DNA from: Desulfuromonas sp.
GTDB taxonomy: Bacteria; Desulfobacterota; Desulfuromonadia; Desulfuromonadales; Geopsychrobacteraceae
Assembly (NCBI GenBank): GCA_002868865.1
Contig: PKUC01000102.1
Coordinates: 1 to 34,243 of the forward strand
DNA length: 34,243 nucleotides
Direction of reading: 5' to 3'
Made by a program: the position numbers and the translations under genes. Of this stretch, positions 8,273 to 17,092 are shown piece by piece; position 1 is the stretch's first letter, and every line of letters starts with the position of its first letter. The notes beneath the pieces were generated by a model that saw only the letters and a program-made list of their open reading frames with translations, searched no databases and was not told the DNA's origin.

Positions 8273-10221
8273 TGTAGCAGACCGGTCGCCAGTAACAGAA
8301 TATTCAACAACCACCCGGCGCTGAAGGCGAAGACCGAAACAAACATAAAAATGCCTGCCGACACCTTCAGTCCACGCTCCTTCTTCATCATCAGAAATTG
8401 AGCGATGCACGGGACAAACAGTGTCATGGTGACCGCCGCGACCGTCAACTGAACCGGACTGAGCAGTCCGGCCGTCTGCAGTTGGTAGAGTCCTGCCGCA
8501 CCGAAATCACGACGAAAAAAACCGAAGATAAACGCCGAGGTCGCTTCCCCCGGCAGACCGATGGCCGAAATCACCGGCAACAGCAATGACACCAGACCCT
8601 GCAGCGCTCCGCTCATCTTACCCGCCCACAACAATACCGAAGCGAGTAGGAACAGCGGAAAAATTTCCAGAAAATAGGACTGCATGCGGGTCAGGGTTTT
8701 CACCAACACATTGCGCAATTGCGGCAGGCGCAGCGGCGGGATTTCCATATAAAACATCGGGGATTCACCCGGCATTATTTTAGACGAAAGAAAGCCGATC
8801 AACAAAAATATGAAGACCATGCTGCACAGCCAGACCATCAGCGCCCCGGGCACCCCCGAAAGCAGCCCGAGAATCACCCCCAGCTGTGCACTACAGGGAA
8901 TCGCCAGCGCCAGCAGGATGGTCGAGATGATCCGCTCGCGGCGGGTTTCCAGGGTGCGGGTCACCATTGTCGCCATGGTGTCGCAACCAAAACCGAGAAC
9001 GATCGGGATCACCGCACGACCGCTCAGACCGATCATCTTAAACAGGCGGTCCACCAGCATCGCCAACCGCGGAAAATATCCGGTATCTTCAAGCAGAGAA
9101 AACACCAGAAAAAACGTGCCGACAATGGGCAGGATCAACGCAACTGCATAGCGCACCCCGAGAGTCCACAGCCCGTACTCCCCGACCAGCAGTTCCCAGA
9201 GCCAGGTGGCTTGCACGTGCTGACTGACAAAGTCAATCACCCCGGGGTTGATATATCCCTCGAACAGGTGTCCTTCGAGATAATCGACGACAGTTCCCGC
9301 TCCGAAGCCGCCGACGAACCGATAGAGCCCGAAATAGAGTACCAGCAGAAGGATCGGAATCCCGGTAGCAGGCTTCATCGTCCAACGCGACAGGCGTTCA
9401 GACCACGGCAGGCCATTCAGCACTTTTTGTTGAACAACACCGTCGAGGGCCTGACGACAAATCCGTTTACGCTCAAGACTGATCTGCAGATTCAGATCGG
9501 AGCGTTTCTCAAAGATCACCGTCCGAACAGTCTCTTCAACGGCCACAGTATTTTCACCCTCGATCTTGCCGACCAGAGCGGCGACCTCTTCATCACGCTG
9601 CATCAGCAGTAACGCCAGGGCGCGCTTATCCAGGCGATATGAGCCATTAAGCGTATCAGTTATCCGACCGATGGCGGCTTCGAGAACAGAATCATACGCC
9701 GCTCCCTGTTGTGTCACCGGAGCCGGTGAAAGTGCATGGCGTAATTCTTCAAGCCCCTGCCGGCGTCGCATAACCGCACCGATAACCGGGACATTCAGCC
9801 GCTGCTGCAACTTGGCGAGATCCAGTTCCATGCCGAGTCGCTTGGCCTCATCGAGGATGTTCACCACCAGCACGACCGGCAGGCCGGCTTCGATCAACTG
9901 CATCGTCATCGGCAGCATCCGCTCGATATTGCGAGCGTCGATGACATGGACGACTCGGTGCGGAGTCTCTTCCAGCAGGATCTTGCGAGCGACCCGCTCT
10001 TCTTCGGTAATCGGCAAGATCGAATACATTCCGGGCGTGTCCAGAACCTGATAGTTCTGGCCGTCGATCTCACACTGTCCCCGGGACACCTCAACCGATG
10101 TGCCGGGATAGTTGGAAACGGTCGTATAGGCCCCAGTCAACACATTAAAAAGGACGCTTTTGCCGACATTGGGGTTTCCAACCAGAATAATTTTAGGAAG
10201 AGCATTTTGCTGCTGTGACAT
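8269..10221 (-). CDS. feoB: Ferrous iron transport protein B
   Basis: Inner-membrane Fe(II) transporter with a cytoplasmic G domain. The 650-aa protein has G1 GNPNVGKS (residues 15-22), the switch region containing NYPGTSVEV, G3 DTPG (61-64), G4 NILD (121-124), then a helical GDI-like linker and a C-terminal membrane domain containing two Gate-type repeats (one begins around LPIVGTFFLVFSLLEDTGY, the other around FPLFLLASVLLWAG). It is shorter than the roughly 770-aa enterobacterial protein but within the range of the family. It starts 34 bases after fur and has only a poor ribosome-binding sequence, so it relies on the fur transcript. FeoA is present as a domain of the regulator downstream, not as a free gene here. 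Confidence 0.96.
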   Translation of the reverse strand: MSQQQNALPKIILVGNPNVGKSVLFNVLTGAYTTVSNYPGTSVEVSRGQCEIDGQNYQVLDTPGMYSILPITEEERVARKILLEETPHRVVHVIDARNIERMLPMTMQLIEAGLPVVLVVNILDEAKRLGMELDLAKLQQRLNVPVIGAVMRRRQGLEELRHALSPAPVTQQGAAYDSVLEAAIGRITDTLNGSYRLDKRALALLLMQRDEEVAALVGKIEGENTVAVEETVRTVIFEKRSDLNLQISLERKRICRQALDGVVQQKVLNGLPWSERLSRWTMKPATGIPILLLVLYFGLYRFVGGFGAGTVVDYLEGHLFEGYINPGVIDFVSQHVQATWLWELLVGEYGLWTLGVRYAVALILPIVGTFFLVFSLLEDTGYFPRLAMLVDRLFKMIGLSGRAVIPIVLGFGCDTMATMVTRTLETRRERIISTILLALAIPCSAQLGVILGLLSGVPGALMVWLCSMVFIFLLIGFLSSKIMPGESPMFYMEIPPLRLPQLRNVLVKTLTRMQSYFLEIFPLFLLASVLLWAGKMSGALQGLVSLLLPVISAIGLPGEATSAFIFGFFRRDFGAAGLYQLQTAGLLSPVQLTVAAVTMTLFVPCIAQFLMMKKERGLKVSAGIFMFVSVFAFSAGWLLNILLLATGLLQ

Positions 10222-10255
10222 TAAGGCACTTTCTTATAGAAACATGCGGATCGGT

Positions 10256-10684
10256 TTATTTTGACGCGCAGGCGGGACAGAGACCGTACAATTCAAGACG
10301 ATGGTTTTCAATGGTAAAGCGGTGCTGCCGGGCGACGTCTTCTTGCAGTTCTTCGATCTGGGGATTTTCGAACTCGAGGATCAGACCGCAGCCGGTACAG
10401 ACCAGATGATCGTGATGATCTTCACCATGGACCAGTTCAAAACGCCCCTGCCCGTCGCCGAAATGACGCTCTGCTGCGATACCACACTCGGCGAACAGCT
10501 TGAGGGTACGGTGAACCGTAGCATAACCAACCTTCGGGTTTTTACCGCGCACCTTCAGATAGAGTTCTTCCGTCGACAGATGAGATTTCTGTTCAAGAAA
10601 GACCTCCAGAATAATCATCCGCTGGGTGGTATTTTTCAGCCCCTTACTGGCCAGATAGTCTAAAAACGTCTGCTTCAACTCCAC
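10256..10684 (-). CDS. fur: Ferric uptake regulator family repressor
   Basis: Iron-sensing repressor. The winged-helix part (KNTTQRMIILEVFLEQ ... VGYATVHRTLKLF) is followed by the metal-binding core EDHHDHLVC, a CTGC zinc-type site, and a C-terminal CPAC pair. I chose the GTG at 10682-10684 (142 aa): it has AGGGG at a good distance and sits about 37 bases from the predicted transcription start. The ATG at 10709-10711 would add nine residues, but it has no ribosome-binding sequence and would leave only about 10 bases of leader. Fur, Zur and PerR are hard to separate by eye; the Fur-box-like site and feoB next door argue for Fur. First gene of the iron operon. Confidence 0.88.
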   Translation of the reverse strand: MELKQTFLDYLASKGLKNTTQRMIILEVFLEQKSHLSTEELYLKVRGKNPKVGYATVHRTLKLFAECGIAAERHFGDGQGRFELVHGEDHHDHLVCTGCGLILEFENPQIEELQEDVARQHRFTIENHRLELYGLCPACASK

Positions 10685-10714
10685 GGCAAGCCCCTGTATC
10701 GTTTCCGACATAAT

Positions 10715-10729
10715 TGAAAATGGTTGTCA
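10715..10729 (-). promoter_or_regulatory. Fur-box-like operator
   Basis: TGACAACCATTTTCA on the minus strand is an imperfect 7-1-7 palindrome close to the Fur consensus TGATAATNATTATCA. It covers the start-site side of the fur promoter, so iron-dependent autorepression of the whole fur-feoB operon is likely. Confidence 0.65.
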
Positions 10730-10757
10730 ATATAAACAGACCATCACAGTTCGTCAA
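10729..10757 (-). promoter_or_regulatory. Sigma-70-type promoter of the fur-feoB operon
   Basis: TTGACG (10752-10757, minus strand), 17-base spacer, TATATT (10729-10734). The predicted start near 10721 falls inside the Fur-box-like palindrome. Confidence 0.75.
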
Positions 10758-10761
10758 ACAC

Positions 10762-10796
10762 AAAAAAACCAGCCCGATCAGACCGGCTGGTTTTTA
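10762..10796 (-). terminator. Rho-independent terminator of the kinase-to-ccdA operon
   Basis: AAACCAGCC pairs with GGCTGGTTT over nine bases, with runs of A and T on both sides, so it can work in both directions. It separates ccdA from the fur promoter. Confidence 0.85.
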
Positions 10797-10814
10797 TTGT
10801 CAGCTATTGCTCCA

Positions 10815-11567
10815 TCAACCGAGCGATGAAGGTAGCCACTGGTAGAGATAACGGGTGATCAGGGTGAACTGATCGAAGAACAGAAGGCCACCAGCCACCA
10901 TCAGTAGAACGCCGGTCGCAATTTCGACAAGCCGGATGTGCTTTTTAAACCGCTCAAAAAATCCGAGAAAGGAGTGAAACAGCACCGCTGCGAGCAGAAA
11001 CGGGACACCGAGTCCAAGAGAATAAATCGACAGCAGGACCACACCGTGACTGGCGCCACCCGCGCTGCCCGCGGTCAGGGCCAGGATCGCGCCAAGGATC
11101 GGTCCTATACAGGGCGTCCAGCCGGCAGCAAAAGCGATGCCGACCAACAAGGTGCCCAAAAAACCGGTGGGTTTATTCCCAAGGTGGATCCGCTTTTCGC
11201 CCAGCAGAATGCCGAAGTGAAACAGGCCGCTCAGATGGATACCGAACAGAAAGATCAGGACCCCACCCACCTTCTGGATGATCCCCAACCCCTCGCGCAG
11301 GGTGGACTGAAAGGACGCGGATGCAAACCCGGCAATCGCACCGAGGGTGATAAAGACCAGTGAGAACCCGAGGATAAAGATCAGCGAGTGCAGCAGTACG
11401 GTCATCCGCACCTTGACCCCGGGATGCGCATCCTTCAGTTCACCGAACGATACCCCGGAGATGTAGGTCAGGTAGGACGGGATCAGCGGCAGAACGCAAG
11501 GAGAAAAAAAAGACAGAATGCCGCCAGTAAAAGCGATCCAGACGGTCACGTCAGCTGAGTATTCCAT
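10815..11567 (-). CDS. ccdA: CcdA-type transmembrane thiol reductant carrier
   Basis: A 250-aa, six-helix inner-membrane protein of the CcdA/DsbD-beta family that carries electrons from cytoplasmic thioredoxin to periplasmic thiol proteins. The first redox Cys is C24 in FFSPCVLPLIPSY and the second is in the symmetric AAGWTPCIGPILG; both Pro-flanked motifs are intact. It follows the TlpA/ResA-like gene by 19 bases (GAGGA ribosome-binding sequence), so the pair is a standard reductant relay, useful for cytochrome c maturation or for keeping envelope thiols reduced. Last gene of the five-gene operon, closed by a terminator. Confidence 0.93.
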   Translation of the reverse strand: MEYSADVTVWIAFTGGILSFFSPCVLPLIPSYLTYISGVSFGELKDAHPGVKVRMTVLLHSLIFILGFSLVFITLGAIAGFASASFQSTLREGLGIIQKVGGVLIFLFGIHLSGLFHFGILLGEKRIHLGNKPTGFLGTLLVGIAFAAGWTPCIGPILGAILALTAGSAGGASHGVVLLSIYSLGLGVPFLLAAVLFHSFLGFFERFKKHIRLVEIATGVLLMVAGGLLFFDQFTLITRYLYQWLPSSLG

Positions 11568-11586
11568 CGTAAAAGATCCTCAGTCG

Positions 11587-12093
11587 TTAGCCCTTGACCA
11601 TAAAATCGATCACACTGACGATTTCAGGGTCCATCCAGTCACGCCCGCCGAGCACCTTGGTGACAATATCGCCATTGCGGTTGATAATGACGGTTTCAGG
11701 GAAACGGTAGGCCCCATACATCTGCTGGACTCTGGCATCCAGATCGAGCAGGACAGGAAAGGTGTAAGGGTTCTTTTTCAGAAACTTCTGTACGATCTTG
11801 CGGCTGTTCTCTTCGACATTCACGGCCAGCAGGACAAAATCATCCCCCTTGTAACGCTGATGAAGCTTCTCCATCGACGGCATCTCCTCTATACAGGGAG
11901 GACACCAGGTCGCCCAAAAGTTCAGGATAACGACCTTCCCCTTGTAATCGGCCAGAGACACCTTGTTCCCCTGAACGTCTTCCAGAGTAAAGTTGGGAGC
12001 CTTCTTAACGGGCTGGTCAGCCGCCAGAGCCAAACCAGACAGCATCAACAGAAACACACAGACGGTCGTGATAAGTTTAATCGATAGTTTCAA
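11587..12093 (-). CDS. TlpA/ResA-like thiol-disulfide oxidoreductase
   Basis: A 168-aa exported thioredoxin-fold protein. A signal peptide (about residues 1-24, ending LALA) is followed by the AhpC/TSA-Redoxin domain with the active site WATWCPPC (Cys64 and Cys67), which is the ResA/TlpA form, and a cis-Pro strand in YRFPETVIINRNG. The start is a TTG (12091-12093) with AGAGGA eight bases upstream; the next Met is within the signal peptide, so TTG is the only sensible choice. It lies between htrA and ccdA and probably receives electrons from CcdA to reduce apocytochrome c or damaged periplasmic thiols. Confidence 0.92.
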   Translation of the reverse strand: MKLSIKLITTVCVFLLMLSGLALAADQPVKKAPNFTLEDVQGNKVSLADYKGKVVILNFWATWCPPCIEEMPSMEKLHQRYKGDDFVLLAVNVEENSRKIVQKFLKKNPYTFPVLLDLDARVQQMYGAYRFPETVIINRNGDIVTKVLGGRDWMDPEIVSVIDFMVKG

Positions 12094-12146
12094 GATCAGA
12101 GTCCTCTCTTTGTTGCAAGGGAATGTGCTGTTTACTGTAACACGGA

Positions 12147-13457
12147 TCAGGGCAGATCGACCAGATAGCCGCGGTTGTTGCGGATCACTAGAAATTCGAG
12201 TGGTTCGCGACCCAGCAGCTGGGCGATCACCGTATTGAAATCTTCCAGGTCGCCCAGCTCGACTCCGGCAACCTTGGCGATGCGATCCCCCGGCTCAATC
12301 CCGACATGCGCCGCCGGCGAACCGCTCTCCACCCGGTCGACAACCAGACCTCGACGCGATTCTTCGACCCCGAAGCCAAAAGTCCTGCGAGTATAGGCCA
12401 TCACATAATCTGCGGGCAAGGCCGTAAAGCGAACAGCCTGTTGCCGCTCATCGAGGCCACGCACCACAGTCAGCCGGGCCTCGTCGCCGGGAGTGTAGGT
12501 CGCCAGAAAGGAATAATAATCCTCCTTAGAGGTCAAAGGAACCCCATCGATCGCGACGATCACATCGGCCACCCTGAGACCGCAGTCATCTGCGGGAGAA
12601 TCGGGAACAATCCTTTCAACCAGCACACCACCTGCACCCCGTGAACGCACAAACTCGCTCCCGACATCACCGGGGATTATCCCCAAAAAAGCGTGGCGTA
12701 CCCGGCCATAGCGGATCAGGTCATCCACGACCCGTTTCGCCGTATCGATCGGAATAGAAAAACCGATCCCCTGAGCCTGCTTGGCGATCGCGGTGTTGAT
12801 ACCGATCAGATCGCCGTTGATATTCACCAATGGTCCACCGGAATTTCCGGGATTGATCAGGGCATCACTCTGGATAAAGACCGTCGCCTGACCCGGCTCG
12901 AGCTGAATGCGGCGCTGCGTCGAACTGATAATGCCGGTGGTTATGGAATGGCCCAGCCCGAGCGGATTGCCGATGGCGATCACCGTTTCACCCAGCAGCA
13001 GGTTGTCCGAGCGTGCCGGAGGCAGATAAGGAACATCTCGCGCATCCGCGATTTTCAGCACCGCGAGATCCATACGATTGTCCTGACCTATCAGACTCGC
13101 CTCCAGTTCCGTGCGGCGATCAGGCAGAGCAACAAAGATCTTGGACGCCTTATCCACGACATGAGCGTTGGTGAGGATATGGCCCTTATCATCAATAACC
13201 ACACCGGAGCCGAGGGATTGGGTCTTGTAGCTGCGCGGTGCCATCATGTCCCGGAAAAATTGATCGAAAATCGACTGACCAAAACCGAAAAAAGGCGAAC
13301 TGCTGCGCTGCACGATCTTCTCGGTACGGATATTCACCACCGCCTGTCGCGCCTTAGCAACCGCTTCGACAACCGGAGTTCTGCGATTATCAGCCTGTCC
13401 CGGCGCGGGCGACAGGAGGACAAATACCAGAAAAAAAACAAAGAAAAAACGGATCAT
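12147..13457 (-). CDS. HtrA/Deg-type periplasmic serine protease with two PDZ domains
   Basis: A 436-aa envelope protease/chaperone. A signal peptide (about 1-22) precedes the trypsin-like domain, with catalytic His99 (LTNAHVVDKA), Asp130 (NRMDLAVLKI) and Ser206 (INPGNSGGPLV). Two PDZ domains follow at about 245-335 and 350-436. The open frame continues upstream into the regulator gene; I start at the ATG at 13455-13457 because a clean signal peptide begins there. A GAGG stands 11 bases before it. It follows the NtrC-type regulator by 22 bases. In this operon it is the obvious envelope-stress effector: misfolded proteins are degraded while the TlpA-CcdA pair repairs thiols. DegP, DegQ and DegS identity cannot be assigned. 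Confidence 0.93.
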   Translation of the reverse strand: MIRFFFVFFLVFVLLSPAPGQADNRRTPVVEAVAKARQAVVNIRTEKIVQRSSSPFFGFGQSIFDQFFRDMMAPRSYKTQSLGSGVVIDDKGHILTNAHVVDKASKIFVALPDRRTELEASLIGQDNRMDLAVLKIADARDVPYLPPARSDNLLLGETVIAIGNPLGLGHSITTGIISSTQRRIQLEPGQATVFIQSDALINPGNSGGPLVNINGDLIGINTAIAKQAQGIGFSIPIDTAKRVVDDLIRYGRVRHAFLGIIPGDVGSEFVRSRGAGGVLVERIVPDSPADDCGLRVADVIVAIDGVPLTSKEDYYSFLATYTPGDEARLTVVRGLDERQQAVRFTALPADYVMAYTRRTFGFGVEESRRGLVVDRVESGSPAAHVGIEPGDRIAKVAGVELGDLEDFNTVIAQLLGREPLEFLVIRNNRGYLVDLP

Positions 13458-13479
13458 AAGACTGACGACCTCGTTCGGC

Positions 13480-14835
13480 TCAGGAGGGTGAGCGGATGTC
13501 ATATTTTTCCAGCCGATACAGCAGGGTATGGCGCGGTATCCGCAAAAAAGCGGCCGCTTTGGTTTTATTACCCTGACAATGGACCAGAGCCTGCTCAACA
13601 GCCTCACGCTCGAGGGTTTCAAGAGAATACCCCTCTTCAGGCAGGTTGAGGACTCCACACACTGCAGGAGTACTGCGTCCCAAGCGGGGCGGAAGATCGG
13701 ACAGACCGATGCAGTCCCCCTGTCGCAGTATCAGCATCTGTTCGATAACATTCTCCAGCTCCCGCACATTCCCCGGCCAGGAATACACTTTGAGCTGATC
13801 GACCACCGCGGCATCGATCGTCACCTCGGCGCTGGCCTGATGCTTGTGCAGAAAGTGTTCGATCAGATCCGGGATATCATCAGGTCGTTCACGTAGCGCC
13901 GGCAACTCCATGGGAACGACCGCCAGCCGGTAATAGAGGTCTTCACGAAACTGACCGGCATTCATCGCCTGCTCAAGATCCCGATTGGTGGCAGCGACGA
14001 CCCGGACATCGATCGATTCCGGACTTCCCCCCACCGGCTCGACAACCTGTTCCTGCAGGGCGCGCAGCAATTTCGGCTGCAGATCGATGGGCAACTCACC
14101 AATTTCATCGAGGAACAGTGTCCCAGAACTGGCCTGCGGGAACTTCCCCTGGCGATCCTTAAGCGCGCCGGTGAATGACCCTTTCAGGTGCCCGAACAGC
14201 TCACTTTCGATCAGATCCTTCGGGATGGCAGCGCAGTTCACCGCAACAAAAGGACCCTGCTGACGGGAAGATTTTCGGTGCAGGGCACGGGCGATCACTT
14301 CCTTACCAGTGCCACTCTCACCGGTAATCAGCACCGACGCCTCACTGGCGGCAACCCTTTCAACCCGTTCCATCAAACGCGTCATCTGCACTGAGCGACC
14401 GACGACCTGTCCCCCCTGCTGTGCCTTCTCTTCCAGAGCATCCTTGAGCCGGACATTTTCCTGTTTGAGACCACGGTATTCCACCGCCTTGGCAACAGTC
14501 AGCAACAGATGGTCACGACTGAAGGGCTTGGTCAAATAGTCGTATGCGCCGGACTTCATGGCACCGACCGCCTGTTCTACGGTACTGAACGCAGTAACGA
14601 TAATCACCAGAGTCTGTGGTGCGATACGCAGGATCTCCTCGAGAACCTGATATCCACTGATACCCGGCATCTGCACATCGGTAATCACCAGTGACGGACG
14701 CATCTGGCGGAACAGTCGCAGACCATCTTCACCATTGATCGCCGTCGCCACCTGGTATCCGGCTTCGTCCAGGGTAAATTCCACCACCCGACGCAGCGAC
14801 GCATCGTCATCGATTAACAGGATCGGTTCAGGCAT
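13480..14835 (-). CDS. Sigma-54-dependent response regulator (NtrC/AtoC type)
   Basis: A 451-aa regulator. The receiver domain (1-120) has phospho-acceptor Asp53 in TDVQMPG and the conserved Lys of LTKPF. The AAA+ domain has Walker A GESGTGKE (172-179), a sigma-54 contact loop reading GSFTGA (219-224) instead of the usual GAFTGA, and [10 protein letters not shown] as Walker B. The C-terminus has a Fis-type helix-turn-helix ([20 protein letters not shown]). The start at 14833-14835 is chosen for its AGGGAG and because the protein then opens directly with the receiver; the frame allows 10 more residues. It overlaps the kinase gene by 8 bases, marking them as partners. Confidence 0.94.
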   Translation of the reverse strand: MPEPILLIDDDASLRRVVEFTLDEAGYQVATAINGEDGLRLFRQMRPSLVITDVQMPGISGYQVLEEILRIAPQTLVIIVTAFSTVEQAVGAMKSGAYDYLTKPFSRDHLLLTVAKAVEYRGLKQENVRLKDALEEKAQQGGQVVGRSVQMTRLMERVERVAASEASVLITGESGTGKEVIARALHRKSSRQQGPFVAVNCAAIPKDLIESELFGHLKGSFTGALKDRQGKFPQASSGTLFLDEIGELPIDLQPKLLRALQEQVVEPVGGSPESIDVRVVAATNRDLEQAMNAGQFREDLYYRLAVVPMELPALRERPDDIPDLIEHFLHKHQASAEVTIDAAVVDQLKVYSWPGNVRELENVIEQMLILRQGDCIGLSDLPPRLGRSTPAVCGVLNLPEEGYSLETLEREAVEQALVHCQGNKTKAAAFLRIPRHTLLYRLEKYDIRSPS

Positions 14836-15952
14836 GGCTCTGTTCTCCCTGGACTGAAGGATCATCGGCGATTATCAATCGCAGAATAAATTCGCTGCCC
14901 TCACCTGGTGTACTGCGCACCGTAATCTTACCGCCAGAGTTTTGCACGATACGATGGGTGATCGCGAGGCCGAGGCCGGTGCCTTCTTCTTTTGTGGTGT
15001 AAAAGGGGTTAAAGATCCGATCTAGGTCAGCTTCGGCGATACCGTCACCGGTATCTCGAAACGACAGCACGAGATAAGTCTGTTCGCACTGGGCGGCAAT
15101 CTGCAGACATCCCCCTTGTGGCATCGCATGCAGAGCGTTCAGCACCAGATTGAGGAACACCTGCTTAAACTGACCGGCATCACCGACCACCGCCGGAAGA
15201 TCAGAAGGTGGTCCGGTGACTTCCACCGCACCATTGTAAGCCTGGCGCATCGTTAACTGCAGCACATCCTGCAAAACCTCTCCAGGGAAAAACCGGTCAT
15301 TGTTCCCTTTTTCAGACCGTGCAAAACGGAGAAAATCTTCCAGCACCTGATTAAGGCGATCGGCCTCGCTGATCAGGATCCGGGTGAATTCAGCATATTT
15401 GTCGTCAGGGGCAAAGGCATCACGGAGGATCTCAGCCGTACCACGAATCGATCCCAGCGGATTACGGATTTCGTGGGCCATACCGGCCGACAGCTCCCCG
15501 AGAGCGGTCAGACGATCTGCTCGCCTGAGCTGATCTTCGATATCGAGGATCATATCGGCCTGCTCACGCAGTTTCTGATAACTTGCGGACAGATGCTCTG
15601 CCGTGTCCTCCGCACGTAACCGCTGCGAGTGCTCACGTCCCGCCAGAAAACCGGTCAGGATACCGATGACGTTGTAGAGCAGAATTTCGAGATACTGCTC
15701 AGGATGAACCGTGGGCAGGCGTCCCCACTGAAAGACGACATGGGGCGCATACAGGCACGACACCAACACCGCCACACCAAAACCACCGCGCAATGCAAAC
15801 CAGAGGCCCGCGAGGATAATCGGAATATAATATAACCGCCGCAAGACATCGTGAGCATGAGCATGATGGGTCGCGGTGCCGTAGTGCATCAGACTGATAC
15901 CGGCGACCATACCCAGCAGACACACCCATTTTATCAACGTCGATCGCGTCAC
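14828..15952 (-). CDS. Membrane sensor histidine kinase (NtrB-like)
   Basis: A 374-aa kinase. Residues 1-105 hold about four membrane segments with almost no periplasmic loop, so it probably senses a signal in or near the membrane, not a bulky extracytoplasmic ligand; the stretch HYGTATHHAHAHD between helices is histidine-rich and could bind metal. A coiled linker leads to the H-box with His160 (SAGMAHEIRNPLGSIRG), followed by the N-box (NLVLNALHAM), G1 (DTGDGI), F-box (FNPFYTTKEEGTGLGL) and G2. The start has GGGAG just upstream and a good promoter. The overlap with the regulator gene marks a cognate pair. Confidence 0.93.
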   Translation of the reverse strand: MTRSTLIKWVCLLGMVAGISLMHYGTATHHAHAHDVLRRLYYIPIILAGLWFALRGGFGVAVLVSCLYAPHVVFQWGRLPTVHPEQYLEILLYNVIGILTGFLAGREHSQRLRAEDTAEHLSASYQKLREQADMILDIEDQLRRADRLTALGELSAGMAHEIRNPLGSIRGTAEILRDAFAPDDKYAEFTRILISEADRLNQVLEDFLRFARSEKGNNDRFFPGEVLQDVLQLTMRQAYNGAVEVTGPPSDLPAVVGDAGQFKQVFLNLVLNALHAMPQGGCLQIAAQCEQTYLVLSFRDTGDGIAEADLDRIFNPFYTTKEEGTGLGLAITHRIVQNSGGKITVRSTPGEGSEFILRLIIADDPSVQGEQSHA

Positions 15953-15998
15953 ATCATCTCCCTTTACGATTCATGTCGTCCATTCTACACGCTTGGTC

Positions 15999-16027
15999 AT
16001 TGTAGGATATTCTACAGACCATTTCAA
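15999..16027 (-). promoter_or_regulatory. Sigma-70-type promoter of the kinase-regulator-htrA-tlpA-ccdA operon
   Basis: TTGAAA (16022-16027, minus strand), a 17-base spacer and TACAAT (15999-16004). The spacer contains a TGTAG-N6-CTACA inverted repeat (16001-16016), and the octamer TGTAGAAT recurs 27 bases downstream at 15982-15989, a likely operator for an unidentified protein. Confidence 0.7.
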
Positions 16028-16147
16028 TCGTTCGTCCATCATCTTTTCTGCTTTATGCGCATCGTTCTGCATTAATACTGATGCCGCAGGGAACCATGGA
16101 CAAAGGGCGGAAACTGTTCTATTCTGCCCGCTTTCGTGGAGTTGTTC

Positions 16148-17092
16148 ATGGCTGTGTTTACCGATACCATCCTGATCGTACTGCCGGTTTTTCTGGTCAT
16201 CGCCCTCGGCTATCTGCTGCGCCGTTTGCAGTTACTGGACGAAGCCTTCCTGTTTCAAACCAATCGCCTGGTCTACGTGGTGTTTCTGCCACTGCTGCTG
16301 TTCCACAAGATCAGTCACGCTGATTTTCTCAACTACTTCAACGCGCCGCTGGTCATCGGTTCCTCACTGGTCATCCTACTCGGCTTTGTCATCAGCTATG
16401 CGTATGCAGGGCTGCGCCATGTCCCGCAAAGCAGCCGCGGCAGCTTCTGTCAGGGGGCGTTCCGCGGCAATCTGGCCTACATCGGTCTGTCGATCTGCCT
16501 CAATGCCTACGGCGACGACGGACTGACCCGGGCCGGAATCCTCATGGGATTTCTCGTCCCTGTTCTCAACCTGTTTGCCGTGCTGAGTTTTGTCTTTACC
16601 GTCAAACAGAACGATAAGAATCGAAAGACTCCAAACTGGCTGACCCAGCTTGCGCTCAACCCGCTCATTATCGCCTCGTTCATCGGCCTTTTCTGGAGCT
16701 ATTTTCAAATTCCCCTGCCATCGCTTCTGGACCGGGGTATCCAGATCACCACCGGGCTGACCCTGCCACTGGCCCTGATCGCAATCGGCGGATCCTTTTC
16801 GATGGAGCGCCTCAAAGGAGATCTGTTTCACGCCGGACTCTCCAGCACGATCAAACTGCTGTTACTCCCGTTGCTGGCGGCAGTAATTCTGCACCTGATG
16901 GGCGTTGGCGGCACCGATCTGGCCATCGGCATTTTGCTCGCGGCAACCCCTGCGGCCACCGCAACATACATCATGGCCCATCAGCTCGGAGGGGATGCCG
17001 AACTGGCAGGATCGATCGTCATGCTCTCGACCTTCAGCTCTGCCTTCAGCTACACCCTGATCCTGATTCTGCTACGCAGCTTCGGTCTATGA
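16148..17092 (+). CDS. AEC-family (auxin efflux carrier-like) membrane transporter
   Basis: A 314-aa inner-membrane protein with about ten membrane helices and the two-halves symmetry of the AEC family (PF03547): an N-terminal half with ALGYLLRRL...LVYVVFLPLLLF and a C-terminal half ending in ATPAATATYIMAHQLGGD and a Ser-rich helix. Bacterial members export or import malate, malonate and other organic acids; the substrate here is unknown. I start at ATG 16148, six bases after a GGAG; an in-frame GTG 12 bases upstream is less well placed. It is divergent from the kinase operon and overlaps the glycosyltransferase gene (ATGA), so they are co-transcribed. Confidence 0.88.
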   Translation: MAVFTDTILIVLPVFLVIALGYLLRRLQLLDEAFLFQTNRLVYVVFLPLLLFHKISHADFLNYFNAPLVIGSSLVILLGFVISYAYAGLRHVPQSSRGSFCQGAFRGNLAYIGLSICLNAYGDDGLTRAGILMGFLVPVLNLFAVLSFVFTVKQNDKNRKTPNWLTQLALNPLIIASFIGLFWSYFQIPLPSLLDRGIQITTGLTLPLALIAIGGSFSMERLKGDLFHAGLSSTIKLLLLPLLAAVILHLMGVGGTDLAIGILLAATPAATATYIMAHQLGGDAELAGSIVMLSTFSSAFSYTLILILLRSFGL

